Below the pieces are notes generated by a model that made no database searches, was not told where the DNA came from, and was given only the letters and a program-made list of their open reading frames with translations. From the NCBI GenBank assembly GCA_016865015.1, contig CP018226.1, positions 1,023,001 through 1,087,000 of the forward strand: DNA of 64,000 nucleotides, written 5' to 3'. The translations under genes were made by a program, and so were the position numbers. The DNA is from Rhizobiales bacterium IMCC20636 (lineage in GTDB: Bacteria > Pseudomonadota > Alphaproteobacteria > Rhizobiales > GCA-2746425). Shown here in pieces: positions 8,626-18,200 of this stretch; the stretch's first letter is position 1, and every line of letters starts with the position of its first letter.

Positions 8626-9432
8626 ATGCTGCTTACCATTTCACATGTGACTGAATATCTGTACAGCGATCCGGTTTCCTATGCGCTTCAGCAATTGCGG
8701 CTGACGCCGAAATCGCGCGCGGGACAGACCGTATTGAACTGGAACACACAGATTTCCGGTGGTTCGGTGAGTCTGGCTTATGAAGACCACAACAATAACC
8801 GTGTTGAACTGGTTGAGATCGAGCCGGATATCAGCCGGGTTGAAATCCGCTCCAATGGGCAGGTGGAAACCAGTGATAATGCCGGCATTGTCGGCGCCCA
8901 TGGCGGGTTTGCACCTTTGTGGATGTTTTTGCGTGACACGGATTTGACCGCGCCTGGTCCGTATATCCGCAAATTGGCGCGGGAACACAAGCCGGATGAG
9001 ACTGTGGAAGGCATGCATGCCCTGTCTGCTGCCATTCTGGGCAATGTCGATTATTTGACTGACACGACCCACTCGGCAACGACGGCTGAACAGGCCATGG
9101 AACTGGGCACCGGTGTTTGTCAGGATCATTCGCATATCTTCATTTCGGTGTGCCGGTTGGTCGGAATTCCCGCCCGTTATGTAAGTGGCTATCTTATGAT
9201 GGACGGACAGACTGATCAGGTGGCAAGCCATGCATGGGCCGAAGCCCATCTGCCTTCGCTGGGCTGGGTTGGTTTCGACGTTTCCAATGGCATATCGCCC
9301 GATGAGCGTTATGTGCGGGTGGCAACTGGTCTGGACTATCGTGACGTTGCGCCTATCCGCGGTGTCCGGTTTGGTGCCCATGGTGGAAATCTGGATGAAA
9401 CTCTGGTTGTTTCCATCCGTGTAGAACAGTAA
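8626..9432 (+). CDS. Transglutaminase-like cysteine protease/amidase
   Basis: 268 residues. N-terminal beta domain (about 1-85, 'YSDPVSYALQQLRLTPKSRAGQ') as in bacterial transglutaminase-like proteins, then the papain-like core: GTGVCQDHSHIFISVCR holds the nucleophile Cys (about 165), SHAWAEAHLPSLGWVGFD the His and the following Asp. Third gene of the ATP-grasp/Anbu operon. By analogy it would cut or transfer amide bonds made by the ATP-grasp protein; the substrate is unknown. Confidence 0.92.
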   Translation: MLLTISHVTEYLYSDPVSYALQQLRLTPKSRAGQTVLNWNTQISGGSVSLAYEDHNNNRVELVEIEPDISRVEIRSNGQVETSDNAGIVGAHGGFAPLWMFLRDTDLTAPGPYIRKLAREHKPDETVEGMHALSAAILGNVDYLTDTTHSATTAEQAMELGTGVCQDHSHIFISVCRLVGIPARYVSGYLMMDGQTDQVASHAWAEAHLPSLGWVGFDVSNGISPDERYVRVATGLDYRDVAPIRGVRFGAHGGNLDETLVVSIRVEQ

Positions 9433-9489
9433 ATCGGGAAAACAGGTGCATCATCGTGATTCGTACCGCTGGGAGAGAGTGGCGCGCAA

Positions 9490-10233
9490 ATGACATATTG
9501 CGTTGGTCTGAGGCTTAATAAAGGTCTGGTCTTCATGTCGGACACCCGCACGAATGCGGGCGTCGACAATGTGTCGGTTTTCAAGAAAATGCATACCTGG
9601 GAAGTGCCCGGGGACCGTGTCATTACACTTTTGACAGCCGGGAACCTTGCAACGACACAGGCCGTGGTCAGCACGCTGGAAGAACGCAGCAAAGCGCCGG
9701 AGGACCGACATCCATCCGTGCTTGAAGCGCCGTCCATGTTCCGGATCGCCGGCCTTATTGGTGAAGTGCTGAAAGAGGTGATTCAGGCCAATGTGGATGT
9801 TGGTCAGAAAAGCGACAGCACATTCAGGGCAACAGTGATTGTTGGCGGGCAGATCAGGGGGATGGAGCCGCGTCTTTTCCTGGTCTATCCCGAAGGGAAT
9901 TTCGTCGAAGCAACTGACGACACACCTTTTTTCCAGATTGGTGAAACCAAATACGGGAAACCCATTCTGGTGCGGGCCTATGATCCTGACATGGATTTTG
10001 AAGAAGCCATCAAACTTCTGCTGGTTTCGTTTGACAGTACCGTGAAATCAAATCTGTCCGTGGCCTTGCCGTTTGATGTGCAGACCTATGAGATCGATAC
10101 TTTCAAGGTTGGACAGCAAATTCGCATCACCGAGAACAACAAGCATTACAAAGCGATTTCGGATAATTGGAGCGATGCGCTCCGGGAAGCCTTTGTCAGC
10201 TTGCCTGATTTTCAGTTCGAAGACGAAAGCTGA
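9490..10233 (+). CDS. Anbu, proteasome-like N-terminal-nucleophile peptidase
   Basis: 247 residues of the Anbu (ancestral beta subunit) family, related to HslV and the 20S beta subunit. After Met removal Thr is residue 1 (TYCVGLRLNKGLVFMSDTRT), with Asp17 and Lys31/32 in FKKMHTW in the positions of the proteasome active site. No HslU-like ATPase gene is next to it. Last gene of the operon with ATP-grasp, alpha-E and transglutaminase-like proteins, a linkage known from many proteobacteria. Convergent with cobB 11 bases downstream. Confidence 0.92.
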   Translation: MTYCVGLRLNKGLVFMSDTRTNAGVDNVSVFKKMHTWEVPGDRVITLLTAGNLATTQAVVSTLEERSKAPEDRHPSVLEAPSMFRIAGLIGEVLKEVIQANVDVGQKSDSTFRATVIVGGQIRGMEPRLFLVYPEGNFVEATDDTPFFQIGETKYGKPILVRAYDPDMDFEEAIKLLLVSFDSTVKSNLSVALPFDVQTYEIDTFKVGQQIRITENNKHYKAISDNWSDALREAFVSLPDFQFEDES

Positions 10234-10244
10234 TCTCTCGTATT

Positions 10245-11549
10245 TTAGATCAGATGTGCAAATGACCCCATTACATTGCCGCGCCGCAGACCCATCGGGC
10301 CTATGGGCGCACCGGTGGCATCGGTGGCGTCGAACAGCGCATCTGCGTGGCCGGTACGCATGGTGGTTGCATAGTGAAATTCGTGGCCTTTCAACGGGGT
10401 GTTGAAGGGCATGGGTTGAAGCGGCTTGAGATTGCGATAGCCAAGATGCAACCTGCGTTCTGCAAAACTGGTTTCAAGCGGCAACAGTCCCAGCATTTTA
10501 TGGCTGTGCTTGTGGTTGCAGACGAGCCAGTCTCCCAGCACCATATAGCCCCCGCATTCACCGTAAATCAGCGCATTTCTGGCTGATGCTGCGCTCATAC
10601 CGTCGCGAAATGTCTCGGCATGGGCCAGGTGCCCTGCATGAAGTTCGGGATAACCGCCGGGTAGAAAAACGGCTTCTGCGTCAGGAGCCGGGGCTTCATC
10701 GTTCAAGGGTGAGAAGAAACTCAGACTTGCGCCTGCTGATTGCCAGCTTGCCAATTGATGCGGGTAGCAAAAGGCAAAGGCGGCGTCGCGGGCAATCGCC
10801 ATGGATTGGGCAAGGGGTTCGCGTGTTGGCTGCTCCGCCAGATGTGTCTGCACAGGAGCTGCCGCATCGATGAGCGCCGTAAGATTAATGTGTCTTGTGA
10901 CGCTTTCCGCCGCACTATCCAGAAATGTCTCTATTTCCGTGTGTTCCTCGGCCTGAACCAGACCGAGATGGCGTGCCGGGAGGGTCAGTTTTGGATCGGT
11001 TCTGACATGTCCGAACACTGTGATATTGGCGTTCTGGAACCCAGTTTGCAGAATCTGGAAATGACGCTGCGAACTGACGCGATTAAGAATCACACCGGCG
11101 ATGCGCGTTGAGGTGCGAAATTCCGCAAATCCTTTGGCGATAGCCGCCGCAGACTGGCCAATGCCCTTGCAATCGATAATCAGGATCACCGGCAGACCCA
11201 GAGCGTCGGCGATGTCGGCGGTTGAGCCGGTGCCGCTTGCCGGACCATCAAACAGGCCCATTGCACCTTCGACCAGCAGCAGTTTGGCGGAACCGGTAGC
11301 TGTTGCTGCCCAATATTGCAGGCTTGGTGGCGACATGGCAAAGCCATCTAGATTGAAAGAGGTCTGCCCGCAGGCCGCTTCATGAAAACGCGGATCGATG
11401 TAATCGGGGCCACTCTTTGCGCCCGCAACTGGAATGTCCTGATTTTTCAGTGCCCGCAGCAGAGCAAGGGTGATCAGGGTCTTGCCGGAATTGGAACCCG
11501 GTGCCGACAGGACCAGTCCTTTTGGCGAGGGCCTGGTTTGCGCCGTCAT
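10245..11549 (-). CDS. cobB: Cobyrinic acid / hydrogenobyrinic acid a,c-diamide synthase
   Basis: 434 residues. N-terminal dethiobiotin-synthetase-like ATPase with P-loop APGSNSGKTLITLALL and KSGPDYIDPRFH; C-terminal glutaminase domain with nucleophile in YGECGGYMVLGDWL and the family end motif KGHEFHYATTM. It amidates the a and c side chains of the corrin ring using glutamine and ATP. The start overlaps the cobA stop as ATGA. Whether the substrate is cobyrinate or hydrogenobyrinate cannot be told from sequence. Confidence 0.94.
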   Translation of the reverse strand: MTAQTRPSPKGLVLSAPGSNSGKTLITLALLRALKNQDIPVAGAKSGPDYIDPRFHEAACGQTSFNLDGFAMSPPSLQYWAATATGSAKLLLVEGAMGLFDGPASGTGSTADIADALGLPVILIIDCKGIGQSAAAIAKGFAEFRTSTRIAGVILNRVSSQRHFQILQTGFQNANITVFGHVRTDPKLTLPARHLGLVQAEEHTEIETFLDSAAESVTRHINLTALIDAAAPVQTHLAEQPTREPLAQSMAIARDAAFAFCYPHQLASWQSAGASLSFFSPLNDEAPAPDAEAVFLPGGYPELHAGHLAHAETFRDGMSAASARNALIYGECGGYMVLGDWLVCNHKHSHKMLGLLPLETSFAERRLHLGYRNLKPLQPMPFNTPLKGHEFHYATTMRTGHADALFDATDATGAPIGPMGLRRGNVMGSFAHLI

Positions 11550-12400
11550 CCAACATTGCTTTGTGTGCGGTTGTTCAGAGGGTCTTTCTCCAGAATGCGT
11601 CCTTCCAGCGCGCCCATCCAGTCCAGCGCAGAGCGCAGTCGCACCACTTCGCCCAGAACCACGATGGCAGGTGGTGCCATATGCTGCTTCTCTGCGGCAC
11701 CTACCGCTTCACCCAATGTGGTTTCCAGAATGCTTTGATGGGGCAGGGATGCGTTGCAGATAATCGCGAGTGGCTCGCTGGGCGACCGTCCCGCATTGAT
11801 CAAATTCTCGGTGATGGACCCAAGATGTTTCATGGCCATATACATGACGATCACCGGCGCGCCCTTGGCGACGCCGTTCCAGTCAATGGCGGTTGGTGTC
11901 AGTCCTGTCTGATCATGACCTGTCAGGAAGGTTACCGCCTGGTTAACATCCCGATGGGTGACCGGTATACCGGCATAGGCCAGTCCACCAATACCTGCTG
12001 AAATTCCGGGAATGATCCGAAAGGGGATGCCCGCATCGACCAGTGACAAGGCTTCCTCGCCACCGCGCCCGAAGACAAACGGGTCACCACCCTTCAGTCG
12101 GCACACGCGTTTGCCCTGATTGGCCAGTTCAACAAGGCGCAGAGAAATATCGCGCTGTTTGGGCGAGGGTTTTCCGCCGCGTTTGCCAGCATATTCGCGA
12201 ATCGCTGCAGGGTTGGCATGGGTCAGCACATCTTCGCCAACCAGCGCATCATAGATGATGACATCTGCCTGTTGCAGGGCATTGACGGCATGCAGGGTCA
12301 GCAGACCGGGATCACCCGGGCCTGCGCCAACGAGCCAGACCCAGCCGGGTTCAAAACGCGGCAGGCCGAAAAATGGTTCTGGAGAAGTCTCTGTATTCAT
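11546..12400 (-). CDS. cobA: Uroporphyrinogen-III C-methyltransferase
   Basis: 284 residues, SUMT family: makes precorrin-2 from uroporphyrinogen III, the entry to cobalamin and siroheme. Signatures are VWLVGAGPGDPGLLTLHAV near residue 20, 'DALVGEDVLTHANPAA', RLKGGDPFVFGRGGEEA and the 'PGISAGIGGLAYAGIPVTHR' segment. No siroheme CysG-type dehydrogenase domain is fused. Divergent from cbiD; coupled to cobB. Confidence 0.96.
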   Translation of the reverse strand: MNTETSPEPFFGLPRFEPGWVWLVGAGPGDPGLLTLHAVNALQQADVIIYDALVGEDVLTHANPAAIREYAGKRGGKPSPKQRDISLRLVELANQGKRVCRLKGGDPFVFGRGGEEALSLVDAGIPFRIIPGISAGIGGLAYAGIPVTHRDVNQAVTFLTGHDQTGLTPTAIDWNGVAKGAPVIVMYMAMKHLGSITENLINAGRSPSEPLAIICNASLPHQSILETTLGEAVGAAEKQHMAPPAIVVLGEVVRLRSALDWMGALEGRILEKDPLNNRTQSNVG

Positions 12401-12490
12401 GCGCGCAAATTAGCGCGAAGTGCGTCGGTTTGAAAGCGAAACCGCGACATTCATCTTTGCAATCGCGCAGCGGACGCTTAGAGCTATGTC

Positions 12491-13633
12491 ATGGAAACGC
12501 GAAAACCAACAGATCGGGTGTTGCGCAAGGGCTGGACGACCGGTGCCTGCGCCACGGCTGCGACGAAAGCGGCGCTGACGGCGCTGTTTGGCGGCGCGTT
12601 TCCCGACCCTGTTCAGATCGCATTGCCCAAAGGTGAAACACCCATGTTTCCCTTGTGCCGGGAGCTTTTGTCCAGTGATGCGGCAATGGCCAGCATCATC
12701 AAGGATGCGGGCGACGATCCTGATGTGACCCACGGCGCGGAGATCATTGCAACAGTCCGTCGGGGCGCGCCAGGCTCTGGTATCAGCTTCAAGGCAGGCA
12801 CCGGTGTTGGAATGGTGACCCGGGCGGGGTTGCCGATTCCTCCCGGGGAGCCCGCCATCAATCCGGTGCCCCGAAAGCTGATGCGGGAGGTGACCGACGC
12901 CTTGTGCCAGGAGTTTGATCAGCCCGCGGATATCATCATTGAAATCTCGATAACTGATGGTGCCGAACTTGCCTTGAAAACCTGGAACCCGCGTCTGGGG
13001 ATTGTCGGGGGGCTTTCCATTCTTGGCACCACAGGGATTGTACATCCTTTTTCCTGTGCAGCTTGGATACACTCGATTCATCGCGGCGTTGATGTCGCAA
13101 AGGCGGCAGGGCTTGAGCATGTTGCCGGGTCCACAGGATCCACGTCTGAAGCGACAGTTCAGGCGCTTTACGATCTTCCCGATATCGGGCTTATGGATAT
13201 GGGAGATTTTGCCGGGGGCCTTTTGAAATATGTTCGCAATCATCCGGTTCCACGCCTCACCATTGCCGGTGGATTTGCAAAACTCGTCAAGCTGGCACAG
13301 GGCGCGCTCGATTTGCATTCGGGCCGGTCACAGGTGGATTTCAACTGGCTGGCAGGACGAATTGAGGCCTTGGGCGGCTCGTTGGACCTTGTTGAGAATT
13401 CCCGGATTGCCAACACCGCAGCGGAAGTGCTTTCATTAGCAGGTGACGAAGCTCCAGAACTGGCAGAAGCCCTGACACTGGATGTGGCGCACAGCGCAGA
13501 ACGGACGGCACAATCTGCTCTGGACAGGGGCGGTATTCGTGGCTCTGTTTCTGTGGATATATTGATTGTAGGACGGGATGGCAAAATATTGGCCAATACA
13601 GCGGTCCAATTGGGTTCAGATCCCGCCGCGTGA
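12491..13633 (+). CDS. cbiD: Cobalt-precorrin-5B C1-methyltransferase (CbiD type)
   Basis: 380 residues with the CbiD start RKGWTTGACATAATKAAL, then 'GTGVGMVTRAGLPIPPGEPAINPVPR' and the 'GTTGIVHPFSCAAWIHSI' region. It methylates C1 during ring contraction. CbiD belongs to the cobalt-early pathway but also replaces CobF in alphaproteobacteria with otherwise aerobic-style gene sets. First of a plus-strand pair with cobK (15 bases apart). Confidence 0.95.
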   Translation: METRKPTDRVLRKGWTTGACATAATKAALTALFGGAFPDPVQIALPKGETPMFPLCRELLSSDAAMASIIKDAGDDPDVTHGAEIIATVRRGAPGSGISFKAGTGVGMVTRAGLPIPPGEPAINPVPRKLMREVTDALCQEFDQPADIIIEISITDGAELALKTWNPRLGIVGGLSILGTTGIVHPFSCAAWIHSIHRGVDVAKAAGLEHVAGSTGSTSEATVQALYDLPDIGLMDMGDFAGGLLKYVRNHPVPRLTIAGGFAKLVKLAQGALDLHSGRSQVDFNWLAGRIEALGGSLDLVENSRIANTAAEVLSLAGDEAPELAEALTLDVAHSAERTAQSALDRGGIRGSVSVDILIVGRDGKILANTAVQLGSDPAA

Positions 13634-13648
13634 TAGGAACGGGCAGTT

Positions 13649-14434
13649 GTGGAAACAGTGACAATGCCGATGATTGAAGGTGCTGCCCCTTTGGAAGGGG
13701 CGCGTTCCGTGCTGCTGCTTGGCGGAACGACAGAGGCCTTTCGACTGGCACAATTATTTGCCAATGAGCCGGGTGTCGACATCATCACGTCTCTGGCAGG
13801 CCGAACCAGTTCTCCGCGTCAACCAGCCGGGCGATTGCGGGTCGGCGGCTTTGGCGGGGCTGATGGCCTGGCGGAATTTTTGGTCAGTGAGAGCATTCAG
13901 GCTGTGATTGATGCAACGCATCCCTTTGCAGCCACCATCACCGATCATGCGGTCTATGCAGCACAGCGCACCGGCATTCCCCTGTTGCTGCTCAGTCGCT
14001 CTCCTTGGGAGAAAACCGAACAGGATCAATGGATTGATGTGCCCGACATTGAAACTGCGGTCAGCAGTGTCCCCAGACGGGCACGGGTGCTTCTGGCCGT
14101 TGGCCGTCAGGAAGCGCCAGCCTTTGCCAAGCGGATGGATTGCTGGTTTCTGACTCGCATGATGGAACCGCCCGACGCGTTGGTTCCGCCAGGTAAGGTT
14201 TTGGTGGAGCGGCCCCGCGACAATGCCGATGAGGAATGCGCACTGATGTCGGACAATCGCATCAATTGCGTTGTTTCAAAGAACTCTGGTGGGCCGGGCT
14301 ATGCCAAGATCGAAGCTGCGAGCTGGATGGGGTTGCCGGTAATCATGGTCGCTCAACCGCCAAAACCGGACGCACAGCGTGTGTCCATTGTCGGTGACGC
14401 GGCTGTCTGGATCCGGCGGCTGTTCGGTCTCTAG
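13649..14434 (+). CDS. cobK: Precorrin-6A reductase
   Basis: About 261 residues, CobK/CbiJ family, NADPH-dependent reduction of precorrin-6A (or its cobalt form). Signatures: SVLLLGGTTEAFRLAQL, TSLAGRT, 'IDATHPFAATITDHAV' and 'VVSKNSGGPGYAKIEAA'. The frame opens with GTG at 13649; ATGs at 13664 and 13670 are also plausible because GGAAAC precedes 13664. Follows cbiD, its predicted partner step. Confidence 0.94.
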   Translation: METVTMPMIEGAAPLEGARSVLLLGGTTEAFRLAQLFANEPGVDIITSLAGRTSSPRQPAGRLRVGGFGGADGLAEFLVSESIQAVIDATHPFAATITDHAVYAAQRTGIPLLLLSRSPWEKTEQDQWIDVPDIETAVSSVPRRARVLLAVGRQEAPAFAKRMDCWFLTRMMEPPDALVPPGKVLVERPRDNADEECALMSDNRINCVVSKNSGGPGYAKIEAASWMGLPVIMVAQPPKPDAQRVSIVGDAAVWIRRLFGL

Positions 14435-14603
14435 GTGGTGGGTCACAGCTAGAGCCACGGGATAAAGCATATCAGGGCAAAACCCGATACCCACCGGAAC
14501 TAACGGCGAAGCCGAGCGCTTAATTCACTCGGTAATTTTGGGGTGGGCCTATCAGACCTCCGTTGCACAGCTATTCCAACCGCTCGCCTGACGACAATTC
14601 TAA

Positions 14604-15060
14604 ATTTCTCAGATGCGGGGGCCGTTGTCAGAGTGTGGCGCGTTGTGGTCACAGAGTGGGTTCTCGGAACAAGTCCGAGAACGACGGCGGTGGGGCGGGG
14701 CGGGGCTCTGTGAGCCATTCAGTGAGACGTGTATTTGAAAAATTTGCATTCCGAAAAAAGCTCTGTCTGTAATCATATGCTAGGTCTCTGCTATACACAC
14801 TCCCGTACACACTCCGTCTCCGCTCTGCTACACGCTTCGCCCCTGCCGCTACACTCTCCGTCCCCCTCAGCCAGACACCGCGCCCCTCAACCACACTCTC
14901 CGTCGTTCTCGGACTTGTTCCGAGGACCCATCTCAGCAAGCTGTCGATTTGCCGGCAGGGACACATGCATAATCGGCACAGACCGCATGGTGGGATAAAC
15001 GACAAAACACTTATTCATTGCCCCGGTCTAACCGAGATAATCTGTTGAGGCGGTACATCT
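14604..15060. repeat. Dispersed repeat with inverted palindromic arms, copy A
   Basis: Two inverted arms about 220 bases apart. Left arm: the palindrome at 14660-14682 has a 9-bp stem (GTTCTCGGA / TCCGAGAAC) and 5-base loop, then GACGG. Right arm at 14900-14927 is its reverse complement with one change in the stem. Outside the arms, flanks (CACAGAGTGG on the left; ACCCATCTCAGC, ACAGACCGCA and TAAACGACAA on the right) match copy B at 28636-29025. The interior differs from copy B and contains degenerate CACACTCC units at about 14807-14900. Confidence 0.8.
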
Positions 15061-15159
15061 AGGACAGGATGTGCCGAGGTTTTGAAGACCCTTTTGCCGT
15101 TTCAAAGTACAGTTTTGGCGCGATTTGGAAGGACTTCCTGCAAAGGAAGCTTTGCGAAA

Positions 15160-15172
15160 TTGTGCGCTGCAC
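15160..15172 (+). promoter_or_regulatory. TGCRYTGCA-type site before pyc
   Basis: TTGTGCGCTGCAC, 57-69 bases before the pyc start. It matches 11 of 13 bases of the site between bdhA and ispG (TTGTGCGTTGCAA) and shares the core TGCGCTGCA with both ppdK sites. Confidence 0.45.
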
Positions 15173-15228
15173 TGTAAAAGGGATAAAATTGCCTCCAAAT
15201 ACGATCACTATCAGGGTTTTCCAAATCT

Positions 15229-18200
15229 ATGGCCATTTCCAAAATTCTTGTCGCAAATCGGTCCGAAATTGCTATTCGCGTGTTTCGCGCTGCCAATGAA
15301 CTTGGACTGAAAACCGTTGCTGTCTTTGCCGAAGAGGACAAGTTGGCGCTGCATCGGTTCAAATCCGATGAGGCCTATCAAATTGGGAAGGGACCGCATC
15401 TGAAGGCTCAGATGGGGCCAATCGAGGCTTATCTCTCGATTGAGGAAATTCTGCGTGTAGCAAAAGAATCCGGTGCTGATGCCATTCATCCTGGTTATGG
15501 ATTTCTGTCGGAAAGTCCGGAATTTGTAGATGCCTGTGTTGACGCCGGCATCATTTTTATCGGGCCGACGGCGGATACGATGCGCTCGCTTGGCAACAAG
15601 GTTTCGGCGCGCAATCTGGCTGTTGAAGCGGGTGTGCCCGTGGTGCCGGCCACAGAGCCGCTGCCAGATGATATGGACGAAGTGCATCGTCTGGCCGAAG
15701 AAGTTGGCTATCCGGTCATGCTGAAAGCCTCCTGGGGTGGTGGTGGTCGCGGCATGCGTTCCATCCGCTCAGCCAATGATTTGTCCCGCGAGGTGCTGGA
15801 AGGCAAGCGCGAAGCGCGGGCGGCGTTTGGCAAGGATGAGGTCTATCTGGAAAAACTGGTTGAACGCGCGCGCCACGTCGAGGTTCAGCTGTTGGGAGAC
15901 TCCCATGGAAATCTGGTGCATCTGTTCGAACGCGACTGTTCGGTGCAGCGACGCAATCAGAAGGTCGTGGAACGGGCTCCCGCTCCATACCTGTCCCAGG
16001 AACAGCGTGATGAGCTGTGCGATTACGCCCTGAAAATTGGTCGGACCGCGTCCTATAAGGGCGCTGGAACCGTTGAATTCCTGATGGATGTCGATACCGG
16101 GAAATTCTATTTCATCGAAGTCAATCCAAGGGTTCAGGTCGAGCATACGGTGACCGAAGAGGTCACTGGCGTTGATATTGTGAAAGCGCAGATTCATATT
16201 GCCGAAGGCGCAACCATTGGTGAACCGGAATCGGGTGTTCCCAAACAGGAAGACATGCGTCTCAACGGTCATGCGATCCAGTGCCGTATTACCACGGAAG
16301 ACCCGGAACAGAATTTCATTCCCGATTATGGGCGCATCACAGCCTATCGTGGCGCAACCGGCTTTGGTATTCGACTGGATGGCGGCACCGCCTATTCGGG
16401 CGCCGTGATCACGCGGTTTTACGATCCTCTGCTGGAAAAGATTACAGCCTGGGCACCGACGCCGCTGGAAGCCATTCGGCGTATCCACCGCGCGTTGCGA
16501 GAATTCCGTATTCGTGGTGTGGCAACAAATCTGCTGTTCCTCGAGAACATCATCTCGCACCCTGATTTTCAGGAAAACCGTTACACGACACGCTTCATCG
16601 ATACGACGCCGGAGCTGTTCAAAACATCTTCCCGCCAGGATCGTGGAACCAAACTTTTAACCTATATTGCGGATGTGAGCGTGAATGGCCACCCGGAAGC
16701 AAAGAACCGCAGACGACCGGACCCTGAAGCGGCCGCACCTGTTGTGCCATTGTTTGAGGGAACGCCGCCTCCTGGCACGAAACAGCGTCTCGATATGGAC
16801 GGGCCTGCCGAATTCGCAAAATGGATGCGCGCCGAAAAACGGGCCCTGATTACCGACACAACTATGCGCGACGGGCATCAAAGCCTTCTGGCGACGCGGA
16901 TGCGGACGTTCGACATGGTCAATATTGCGGATGCCTATGCAACCGCATTGCCAAATCTTCTGTCTCTGGAATGCTGGGGCGGCGCTACTTTTGATGTGGC
17001 CATGCGCTTCTTGCAGGAAGACCCGTGGGAACGGCTGGAAAAAATCCGCGAGGGTGTTCCGAATCTGTTGCTGCAAATGCTGCTGCGCGGTTCCAACGGT
17101 GTTGGTTACACCAATTATCCGGACAATGTGGTGAAGGACTTTGTTGCCAAAGCGGCAACCGGCGGCATTGATCTGTTCCGCGTGTTTGATTGCCTTAACT
17201 GGGTCGAGAACATGCGCGTTTCGATGGACGCCGTATGCGAAGCTGAGAAATTGTGCGAAGGCGTGATCTGCTACACCGGCGATATCATGGACCCGGACCG
17301 TGCCAAATACAGCCTCAATTATTATGTGAAACTGGCCAAAGAACTGGAAGCCGCAGGCGCTCATATTATCGGCCTGAAGGATATGGCCGGATTGCTCAAA
17401 CCCAATGCAGCAAGAGTTCTGATCAAGGCTCTGCGTGAAGAGACCGAACTGCCGATCCATTTCCACACCCATGACACATCGGGTATTTCTGCAGCGACCG
17501 TGTTGGCGGCAGTGGAGAGCGGTGTCGACGCGGTGGATGCGGCGATGGATGCGTTTTCGGGCCTCACATCCCAGCCATGCCTTGGGTCCATTGTGGAAGC
17601 CCTGAAAGGGTCCGAACGGGATACCGGTCTTGACCCGAAAGCGATTCGCCGGATTTCATTCTACTGGGAAGCGGTGCGCAACAAATATGCTGCCTTTGAA
17701 TCTGACCTGAAAGCTGGTGCCTCCGAGGTGTATCTTCACGAGATGCCGGGTGGCCAGTTCACCAATTTGAAAGAGCAGGCTCGGTCTTTGGGGCTGGAGA
17801 GCCGCTGGCATGAAGTTGCGCAGACCTATGCTGATGTAAACCGGATGTTCGGTGACATTGTGAAGGTGACGCCGTCTTCCAAGGTCGTTGGTGATATGGC
17901 CTTGATGATGGTCTCGTCCGGCCTGTCTGTCGCCGAAGTTGAAGATCCCAACAAGGACATCGCATTTCCTGAGTCAGTTATTCAACTTATGCATGGTGAT
18001 CTTGGCCAACCGCCCAATGGCTGGCCGGTCGAGCTGCAGAAGAAGGTTCTGAAAGGCGAAAAGCCGATCACGGTGGTGCCTGGCTCCCTGTTGCCGCCTG
18101 CAGATATGGCGCAGGAACGTGCGGACATTGAAGAAGCCATTGAACGCCCGGTCAGCGACTACGAGCTTGCGTCCTATCTGATGTATCCAAAAGTCTTTAC

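Larger units (their letters stand above)
14435..15228. other. 794-base gap: paired-palindrome repeat copy A plus pyc leader
   Basis: No convincing gene. About 14604-15060 is a copy of a dispersed repeat shared with 28636-29025 (listed separately). 15061-15228 is the pyc upstream region with a TGCGCTGCA site. Frames of 60-118 codons here run across the palindromes and look like the spurious 'VLGLVPRTHS' type peptides. Confidence 0.75.

Noticed and set aside
12401..12490. Cobalamin riboswitch between cobA and cbiD
   Set aside because: The gap is only 90 bases, too short, and no B12-box word is present.
12410..13318. 302-codon minus-strand frame opposite cbiD
   Set aside because: Shadow of cbiD; low-complexity Arg/Gly/His-rich product, no domain.
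14807..14900. CRISPR-like array from the CACACTCC units
   Set aside because: Units are degenerate, too short and irregularly spaced, with no spacers of constant length.
14604..15060. MITE or insertion sequence for the repeat
   Set aside because: No transposase, no target-site duplication seen, and interiors of the two copies do not match.
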